Origin: Ancylobacter amanitiformis
GTDB taxonomy: Bacteria > Pseudomonadota > Alphaproteobacteria > Rhizobiales > Xanthobacteraceae
Assembly (NCBI RefSeq): GCF_030814815.1
Contig: NZ_JAUSVR010000008.1
Span: forward strand, 1 to 64,000
Reading direction: 5' to 3'
DNA: 64,000 bases
Shown: piece by piece, positions 58,391 through 64,000 of the stretch
Position numbering within the stretch: position 1 is the first letter of the stretch
How the letters are laid out: each line of letters starts with the position of its first letter
Program-made: the position numbers and the translations under genes
The notes under the pieces: generated by a model
What the model was told of the DNA's origin: nothing
What the model saw: the letters and a program-made list of their open reading frames with translations, nothing else
The model's database searches: none

Positions 58391-59845
58391 ATGAGCGTAT
58401 CCGCGCTTTACGACGAGACGATCGAGCTGCTGATCGACGGCGAATGGTGCCAGGGTTCCGACGGCGCGAGCGAGGTGCTGGAAAATCCGGCGACCGGCGA
58501 GGCGCTCGGCACCGTGCCGCATGCCTCGGACGCCGATCTCGCCCGCGCGCTGGAGGCCGCCCAGCGCGGCTTCAAGGTGTGGAAGTCGATGACCGCGCAG
58601 GCGCGCTACGTCATCATGATGAAGGCGGCGGAACTGATCGAGGCGCGCAAGCAGCAGATCGGGCGGCTGCTCACGCTGGAGAACGGCAAGCCGCTGGCCG
58701 AGGCGGTGCCGGAAGTGCAGTTCGCGGCCGACGCCACGCGCTGGTATGCCGAGGAGGGCAAGCGCGCCTATGGCCGCGTGGTGCCGGCCCGCATGCCGAA
58801 TGTGCGCCAGCTGGTGCTGAAGGAGCCGGTGGGCCCGGTCGCGGCCTTCGCGGCATGGAACTTCCCGGCGTCCAACGTGATCCGCAAGATTTCCGGCGCG
58901 CTTGGCGCGGGCTGCTCAATCATCATCAAGCCGGCCGAGGAAACCCCCGGCACGGCGGTGGCGATGGCCCGCTGCTTCCAGGAGGCCGGGCTGCCCGCCG
59001 GCGTGCTCAATGTCGTGTTCGGCGTGCCCGCCCATGTCAGCGAGGTGCTGCTGGCTTCGCCCATCCCGAAGGCGGTGACGCTGACCGGCTCGACCGCCGT
59101 GGGCAAGGTGCTGCAGGGCCTCGCCGCGCGCACGCTCAAGCGCTGCACCATGGAACTGGGTGGTCACGCGCCGGTCATCGTCCATGGCGACGCCGATCTC
59201 GATCTGGCCACGCGGACGCTGGTCGCCTTCAAGTTCCGCAATGCCGGGCAGGTCTGCACCTCGCCGACGCGGTTCTTCGTGCACGAATCGCTCTACCGCC
59301 CCTTCGTCGAGCGTTTCGTCGAGCTTGCCTCGGTGCTCAAGGTAGGCAACGGCCTGGAGGCCGGCATCCAGATGGGCCCGATGATCGCCCGCCGCCGGCT
59401 GGCGGTGATGGAGGAACTGGTCGGCGATGCCGTGGCCAAGGGTGCCGAACTGAAGCTCGGCGGCCGTCGCATCGGCAATCAGGGGCATTTCTTCACCCCG
59501 ACCGTGCTGGCCGACGTGCCGGCCGACGCCGCGATCCTGTCCACCGAGCCGTTCGGCCCGATCGCGCCGATCACCCCGTTCGCCGATTTCGACGACGTCG
59601 TCGCGCGGGCGAACGCGCTGCCCTACGGGCTGGCCTCGTTCGTCTTCACCCGCTCCGGCGCGCTCGCCGCCCGCACCGAGGAGGCGCTCGACGCCGGCCT
59701 GGTGGGGGTGAACCACATGGCGGTGTCCACGCCGGAGACGCCGTTCGGCGGCGTCAATGAATCCGGCTACGGCTCGGAAAGCGGCATCGAGGGCCTCGAC
59801 GCCTTCCTGCGCACCAAGTTCGTCACCGAACTGGCCGCGCTCTGA
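58391..59845 (+). CDS. Aldehyde dehydrogenase, succinate-semialdehyde type
   Basis: A 484-residue aldehyde dehydrogenase. AAWNFPASNVIRK, the Glu of MELGGHAPV and the Cys of NAGQVCTSPTRF resemble succinate-semialdehyde and alpha-ketoglutarate-semialdehyde dehydrogenases. ATG 58391 is chosen because AGGAG lies 6 bases upstream; ATG 58385 overlaps that site. It is the last plus-strand gene of the locus, and a GC-rich hairpin follows. Confidence 0.92.
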   Translation: MSVSALYDETIELLIDGEWCQGSDGASEVLENPATGEALGTVPHASDADLARALEAAQRGFKVWKSMTAQARYVIMMKAAELIEARKQQIGRLLTLENGKPLAEAVPEVQFAADATRWYAEEGKRAYGRVVPARMPNVRQLVLKEPVGPVAAFAAWNFPASNVIRKISGALGAGCSIIIKPAEETPGTAVAMARCFQEAGLPAGVLNVVFGVPAHVSEVLLASPIPKAVTLTGSTAVGKVLQGLAARTLKRCTMELGGHAPVIVHGDADLDLATRTLVAFKFRNAGQVCTSPTRFFVHESLYRPFVERFVELASVLKVGNGLEAGIQMGPMIARRRLAVMEELVGDAVAKGAELKLGGRRIGNQGHFFTPTVLADVPADAAILSTEPFGPIAPITPFADFDDVVARANALPYGLASFVFTRSGALAARTEEALDAGLVGVNHMAVSTPETPFGGVNESGYGSESGIEGLDAFLRTKFVTELAAL

Positions 59846-59854
59846 GCGACGACA

Positions 59855-59884
59855 CGGAGGCGCGTCGCCCGGGCCGCGCCTCCG
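59855..59884. terminator. Hairpin between convergent aldehyde dehydrogenase genes
   Basis: CGGAGGCGCG (59855-59864) and CGCGCCTCCG (59875-59884) are fully complementary (10 bp) with a 10-base loop. It lies in a 51-base spacer between two convergent genes and has no T tract; it probably serves both. Confidence 0.6.
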
Positions 59885-59896
59885 ATCCGCCGCCGT

Positions 59897-61420
59897 TCAG
59901 CGCAGGCGGGCGACGATGCTCTTGGTGCGGCAATAGCTGCGCAGGCCTTCCATGCCCTTTTCACGGCCGAAGCCGGACTTGCGGTTGCCGCCGAACGGGA
60001 CTTCGATGCCCCCGGCGAAATATTCGTTGATGTAGACCTGCCCCGCGTCCACACGCCGGGCGAAGCGCTGCGCCTTGTCGAAGCTCGCGGTGTAGATGCC
60101 GGCCACCAGCGCGAATTCGGTGGCGTTGGCGACATGAATGGCTTCGTCGAGATCACCGACGACCTGCACCGCCAGCACGGGGCCGAAAATCTCCTCGGTC
60201 ACGATCGGGTCCTCGACGCCGCGCGCGGCGACGATGGTGGGCGCGAAGAACCAGCCGCCTTCCGCGCCGGCCGGGTGAACGATGCCGCCGCCGGCGAGGA
60301 TCGCGTTGCCGGCTGCCTCGGCGCGCCGCACATGCGCGTCGATGCGCGCCAGCTGCAGCGCCGAATTGACCGGGCCGACATCGACGCCATCCAGCCCATG
60401 GCCAAGCCGCAGCGCGCGCACCCGCGTCACCAGCCGACAAAGGAATTCGTCGGCGATCGAGCGTTCCAGCACGAGCCGCGAGCCGGCCGAACAGATCTGT
60501 CCGGCATTCTCGTAGATCGCCTCCAGCACGCCCTCCAGCGCGATGTCGAGATCGGCGTCGGCCAGCACCACCAGCGGCGACTTGCCGCCCAGTTCCAGCA
60601 CCAGCCGGGTGACGTTCTGCGCCGCCGCCTGCATCACCGCGATGCCGGTCGGTACCGAGCCGGTGAAGGTGATGTGATGTATGCCGGGATGGGCGACGAG
60701 CGGCGCGCCGGCCCGCGCGCCCGTGCCGGTGACGACGTTCAGCGCGCCGTCCGGCAGGCCGGCGCGGGTGGCGAGTTCAGCCAGCATCAGCGCGGTGAAG
60801 GGGGTCTGCTCGGCCGGCTTGGCGACGATCGCGCAGCCGGCCGCCAGCGCCGGGGCAATGCCGCGCGCGGCGGTGGAGAGCGGGTAGTTCCACGGGATGA
60901 CCTGCGCGCACACGCCGACCGGCTCGTCGAGGGTGAAGCCGAGATAGTTCCGGCCGAGCGGCAGGCTGGCGCCTTCCAGCTTGTCGGCGGCGCCGGCGTA
61001 ATATTCGAAGGCGCGGATGACGCCGCGCACATCGCCCTGCGCCTCGCTGAGCCGCTTGCCGCTGTCGAGGCATTCGACCAGCGCGAAACGGTCCGCCTCC
61101 GCGCGCAGCAGGCTCGCCATGCGCTGGAGCACGCGGCCGCGCTCGGCCGGGGTGGCCTCGCCCCACGCCCCGGTGAAGGCGGCGCGGGCCGCGGCGACGG
61201 CGCGGTCCACATCCTGCGCATCGCCATTGGCGAAGGCGGCGAAGGGCGCGCCGCGGCCGGGATCGGCGCTGTCCATGCGCGCGCCGCTGGCGGGCGGGGT
61301 CCAGCGGCCGGCGATGAAATGATCGCGCGGCAGGCCCTTGAGCGTGCCGGTGGCGCGGATCTCGGCGATGCCATCGGCGAGGGCGACGCCGGCAGGGAGC
61401 ACGTTCGCGGATGTGCTCAT
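59897..61420 (-). CDS. Aldehyde dehydrogenase (betaine-aldehyde/phenylacetaldehyde-like)
   Basis: A 507-residue aldehyde dehydrogenase with a 30-residue N-terminal extension. [12 protein letters not shown], the Glu of [11 protein letters not shown] and the Cys of [11 protein letters not shown] are complete; [24 protein letters not shown] at the end is typical of the broad betaine aldehyde dehydrogenase class. The start at 61420 overlaps the stop of the enolase-family gene (ATGA), so the two are coupled. The pair is divergent from the MocR-type gene at 62671. Confidence 0.92.
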   Translation of the reverse strand: MSTSANVLPAGVALADGIAEIRATGTLKGLPRDHFIAGRWTPPASGARMDSADPGRGAPFAAFANGDAQDVDRAVAAARAAFTGAWGEATPAERGRVLQRMASLLRAEADRFALVECLDSGKRLSEAQGDVRGVIRAFEYYAGAADKLEGASLPLGRNYLGFTLDEPVGVCAQVIPWNYPLSTAARGIAPALAAGCAIVAKPAEQTPFTALMLAELATRAGLPDGALNVVTGTGARAGAPLVAHPGIHHITFTGSVPTGIAVMQAAAQNVTRLVLELGGKSPLVVLADADLDIALEGVLEAIYENAGQICSAGSRLVLERSIADEFLCRLVTRVRALRLGHGLDGVDVGPVNSALQLARIDAHVRRAEAAGNAILAGGGIVHPAGAEGGWFFAPTIVAARGVEDPIVTEEIFGPVLAVQVVGDLDEAIHVANATEFALVAGIYTASFDKAQRFARRVDAGQVYINEYFAGGIEVPFGGNRKSGFGREKGMEGLRSYCRTKSIVARLR

Positions 61421-62523
61421 GCCTCCACCTCGCTCACCTGATAGGTGGCGGCGTCCAGCCAGGCGGGCTCGATCTCCAGCCCCCAGCCGGGCCCGGCGGG
61501 GATATCGACCTTGCCGTCCTTGGCCTGCAAGGGGTTGCGCAGCACGCCGACTTCCCAGGGGTAGTAATCCTCGCCCTCGATGGAGAATTCGACATAGGGG
61601 CCGGCATTGGCCAGCGCGCCCATGATGTGGAGGGTGAAGCAGGTGACCATGAGCTGGTTGGCGGAATGCGGCGTCACCTGGATACCGGCCTCGGCCGCCA
61701 TCTGCGCCACCATCCGCATGCGCTCGACGCCGCCAATATAGCTCACATCCGGCTGCACCACGTCGACCACGCGATTCTCGATCATGTAGCGCCACAGCAT
61801 CAGGTCGCAATCCTGCTCGCCGCCGGTCACGTCGAGGTCCAGCGCGGCGGTGACTTCCCGCGTCCAGTGGTGCTGCCAGTACGGGCAGGGCTCCTCGAAA
61901 TGGACGACGCCGTGATCCTGCAAAAAGTGGCCGACCGCGATCGCCTTGGCCGGCGAATAGGCGCTGTTGCCGTCCACCAGCAGGCGGGCCCCGTCGCCGA
62001 GCGCCTTGCGCACCATCGGCACGATCGCGTCGGTGCGGCCCGGCCATTCGTCGAGGTCGTGGCCGCATTCCCGGCCGACGCGGAACTTGAAGGCGGTGTA
62101 GCCGAACTCGCCCTGCAGCCGCTTCAGCCGCTCGGCCTCGGCCTCGGGGGTGATCTCGCCGCGCTTCATGCTGGAGGCATAGACCGGGAAGGCGCGCGGC
62201 GTGCCGCCGAGCAGCTCGCACACGCTCTTGCCCGCGACCTTGCCGCGCAGGTCCCACAGCGCCGTGTCGAGCCCGCCGAGCGCGCGGAACAGGTAGGAAC
62301 AGGGGAATTTATGCTCGCGCTCGGGGATCCGCTCCACCAGCCCGCGAATGTCGTCGGCCTCCGCGCCCAGCGCGTGGGGGGCGATCTGGCGGTGGAAAAC
62401 CTGGGCCGTGATGTCGGCATTGTAGGTCGACATCTGCCCCCAGCCCTGACGGCCGTCCTCGCGCGTCACCCGCACGAAGCCGACGGCGCGATTGGAGAAG
62501 GTTTCCAGACGTTTGATCTTCAT
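61417..62523 (-). CDS. Mandelate racemase-type enolase-superfamily enzyme
   Basis: A 368-residue enolase-superfamily enzyme with a complete mandelate-racemase-type site: Lys146 (AFKFRVG), metal ligands Asp184 (LVDGNSAY), Glu210 ([10 protein letters not shown]) and Glu236 (GGEQDCD), and the Asp259-His286 dyad ([16 protein letters not shown]). These residues suit abstraction of a proton next to a carboxylate, as in sugar-acid dehydratases and racemases. FKF-R replaces the K-x-K of mandelate racemase. The substrate is unassigned; the coupled aldehyde dehydrogenase suggests dehydration to a product that yields an aldehyde. Start ATG 62523. Confidence 0.87.
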   Translation of the reverse strand: MKIKRLETFSNRAVGFVRVTREDGRQGWGQMSTYNADITAQVFHRQIAPHALGAEADDIRGLVERIPEREHKFPCSYLFRALGGLDTALWDLRGKVAGKSVCELLGGTPRAFPVYASSMKRGEITPEAEAERLKRLQGEFGYTAFKFRVGRECGHDLDEWPGRTDAIVPMVRKALGDGARLLVDGNSAYSPAKAIAVGHFLQDHGVVHFEEPCPYWQHHWTREVTAALDLDVTGGEQDCDLMLWRYMIENRVVDVVQPDVSYIGGVERMRMVAQMAAEAGIQVTPHSANQLMVTCFTLHIMGALANAGPYVEFSIEGEDYYPWEVGVLRNPLQAKDGKVDIPAGPGWGLEIEPAWLDAATYQVSEVEA

Positions 62524-62592
62524 GAGGCTGACGCTTTCCCGCGATGGTTCACCTTGGCAAAGCCGAAGGCGTGGGGGATATTCGGCCGGAAA

Positions 62593-62634
62593 TGGTCTGG
62601 AGCTAAGGGCCATTCTGAATATTGGGGCAGACCA
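62593..62634. promoter_or_regulatory. Candidate operator between the enolase-family operon and the MocR gene
   Basis: TGGTCTG (62593-62599) and CAGACCA (62628-62634) are perfect 7-bp inverted arms with a 28-base spacer, in the 147-base divergent region. Widely spaced paired sites with a GGT/ACC core are usual for MocR regulators. Confidence 0.45.
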
Positions 62635-62670
62635 CTTGAGCGCGGCGACAGCCGGCGCGGGAGCCGCGTG

Positions 62671-64000
62671 ATGGTGAAATGGGCTGAGGGCGTGCTGCTG
62701 CAGGCGATCCCGATCGACCGCGACAGCGAGCCGCCGCTGACCCTGCAGATCGCTGCCGGCCTGCGCGAGATGATCCTCGGCGGGGCGCTGAAGCCCGGTG
62801 AGCGGCTGCCCGCCACGCGCACGCTTGCCGAGGAACTGTGCGTGGCGCGGGCGACCATCGTCGAGAGCTTCGAGCGGCTGGTGGCGGAGGGGCTGCTGGA
62901 GACGCGGATCGGCTCGGGCACCTTTGTCAGCCTGGTGGTGGATGCCGAGCGGCCGACCCCGCCGCCGCGCGCGCCACAGGTGCCGATCCAGAGCGCGCGG
63001 CTCGCCCGCTCGATGACGCTGGCCGCCGAGCGCTTCGTCGCCCGGCTGCCGCACGAGCCGCGCCCCTTCACCACGGCGCTGCCGGCCTATGATGCCTTCC
63101 CGATGGGGGAATGGACGCGGCTGGCCGCGCGGCACTGGCGCAATCCGCGCCATCAGGTGCTCGGCTATCCCGACCCCAGCGGCTATCGTCCGCTGCGCGA
63201 GGCGATCGCCGCGCATCTGCGCACCAATCGCGGCATTCACTGCGACTGGAACTGCATCTTCATCGTCGCCGGCGCGCAGCACGCCTTCCAGCTGATCGCC
63301 GGGGCGCTGATCGACCCGGGCGACACGGTGTGGTTCGAGGATCCCGGCGCCATCGGCGCGCGCAACTCGCTGGTCATGCAGGGGGCGGGGCTGGTGCCGG
63401 TGCCGGTGGATGACGCCGGGCTGAACGTGGAACGGGGGCTGGAACTGGCGCCGCATTTCGCGCTGGCCTTCGTCACCCCCTCGCACCAGCAGCCGCTCGG
63501 CGCCAAGCTCAGCCTGGAGCGGCGCTTCGCCCTGCTCAAGGCGGCCGCCGCCTCCAGCGCCTTCGTCATCGAGGATGACTGGGACGGCGAGTTCTGTTTC
63601 GAGGGCCAGCCGCTGCCGACGCTGAAGGGCGTGGATGCCGCCGAGCGGGTGATCTATGTCGGCACCTTCTCGAAATCGCTGTTTCCCGCGCTGCGGCTCG
63701 GCTACCTGCTGGCACCGCCCTCGCTGGTGCCGACCTTCGAATCCAGCCTGGCCGCCACCTCTCCCGGCGTGCCGACCGCGCTGCAGGCGACGGTGGCCGA
63801 TTTCATCGCCGAGGGCCATTTCGCCACCCATGTGCGGCGCATGCGGCGGCTCTATGCCGAGCGCTACCAGACGCTGGTCGAGACGGCGCAGACGCTGCTG
63901 GGCGACTGGCTGGACATCGTGCCGACCACGACCGGCATGCACACGGTCGGCTTCTTCAAGCAGGGGCTCGATGCCGAGCGCGTGTGCGCGGAAGCCGCGC
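62671..64000 (+). CDS. MocR/PdxR-type regulator (GntR wHTH plus aminotransferase domain), 3' end missing
   Basis: 443 complete codons are visible before the window ends. Residues about 15-85 form a GntR-type winged helix ([31 protein letters not shown] in part), then a linker, then a fold-type I aminotransferase domain from about 110. The pyridoxal phosphate Lys is in [15 protein letters not shown], and IEDDWDGEF has the Asp that binds the pyridine nitrogen. MocR regulators sense amino acids or vitamin B6 compounds through this domain. It is divergent from the enolase/aldehyde dehydrogenase pair and likely controls it. ATG 62671 follows GGGAG by 7 bases. Confidence 0.9.
   Translation, partial: MVKWAEGVLLQAIPIDRDSEPPLTLQIAAGLREMILGGALKPGERLPATRTLAEELCVARATIVESFERLVAEGLLETRIGSGTFVSLVVDAERPTPPPRAPQVPIQSARLARSMTLAAERFVARLPHEPRPFTTALPAYDAFPMGEWTRLAARHWRNPRHQVLGYPDPSGYRPLREAIAAHLRTNRGIHCDWNCIFIVAGAQHAFQLIAGALIDPGDTVWFEDPGAIGARNSLVMQGAGLVPVPVDDAGLNVERGLELAPHFALAFVTPSHQQPLGAKLSLERRFALLKAAAASSAFVIEDDWDGEFCFEGQPLPTLKGVDAAERVIYVGTFSKSLFPALRLGYLLAPPSLVPTFESSLAATSPGVPTALQATVADFIAEGHFATHVRRMRRLYAERYQTLVETAQTLLGDWLDIVPTTTGMHTVGFFKQGLDAERVCAEAA

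Overview
The window is GC-rich chromosomal DNA with densely packed genes, many start/stop overlaps and an alphaproteobacterial gene repertoire: RpoH (sigma-32) beside an RluD-type pseudouridine synthase and a small one-helix membrane protein, a PntB tail, and a very large set of ABC/TRAP uptake and amino-acid/sugar-acid catabolic genes. This suggests a soil or plant-associated member of the Hyphomicrobiales (Xanthobacteraceae-like). The genus cannot be fixed from the sequence alone.

Layout. (1) 1-3643 is a core block: the end of pntB, a CBS-pair protein, rpoH, rluD-like, a small membrane protein and tRNA-Glu(CTC). (2) 4158-12437 is a GntR-controlled sugar-acid operon: TRAP transporter, zinc alcohol dehydrogenase, UxuA, UxuB, KDG kinase. 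No uronate isomerase is present, which fits entry from L-gulonate (C5 oxidation to fructuronate) rather than from glucuronate. (3) 12586-17394, minus strand: a flavin monooxygenase and an isochorismatase-type hydrolase coupled to an amino-acid-type ABC importer. (4) 18345-29032, minus strand: a long, mostly overlapping operon with an oligopeptide-type ABC importer, an Ldh-family reductase, an enolase-superfamily enzyme, an ornithine-cyclodeaminase-family enzyme and a leaderless PhnD-like protein, with an XRE regulator at its head. (5) 29129-31994, divergent from that regulator: a betaine-demethylase-like Rieske oxygenase and an ammonia-lyase homologue that has lost the MIO-forming Ala-Ser-Gly. 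(6) 32696-40317: a spermidine/putrescine-type ABC importer, an XRE-cupin regulator, a PuuB-like FAD oxidoreductase and an aldehyde dehydrogenase, i.e. a polyamine/amine oxidation module. (7) 40636-46073: a cytochrome c oxidase cluster (CtaG-like, CopD-like, lipoprotein subunit II, fused subunit I-III), with an antisense DUF2231 gene inside it, followed by a PPK2 polyphosphate kinase. (8) 47594-62523: a proline/hydroxyproline-like amino-acid locus with an ABC importer, a DapA-family lyase, two proline-racemase-family enzymes, three aldehyde dehydrogenases, a GMC oxidoreductase and an enolase-superfamily enzyme. (9) 62671-64000: the start of a MocR-type regulator, cut by the window end.

Two points stand out. 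The regulator at 47666-49555 joins a MerR helix-turn-helix, an XRE helix-turn-helix, a cupin and a proline-racemase-like domain in one 629-residue chain. The racemase domain keeps the first catalytic cysteine but has glycine at the second, and it resembles the intact enzyme encoded 8 kb downstream, so it looks like a pathway enzyme recruited as a ligand sensor. The second point is the Rieske plus MIO-less lyase pair, whose chemistry should differ from histidine deamination; a quaternary-amine (betaine-type) histidine derivative is a reasonable candidate substrate.

Many intergenic spacers carry their own short perfect or near-perfect tandem repeat (6 to 17 bp units, 2 to 6 copies), each with a different unit. 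No insertion sequence, phage gene or CRISPR array was seen.
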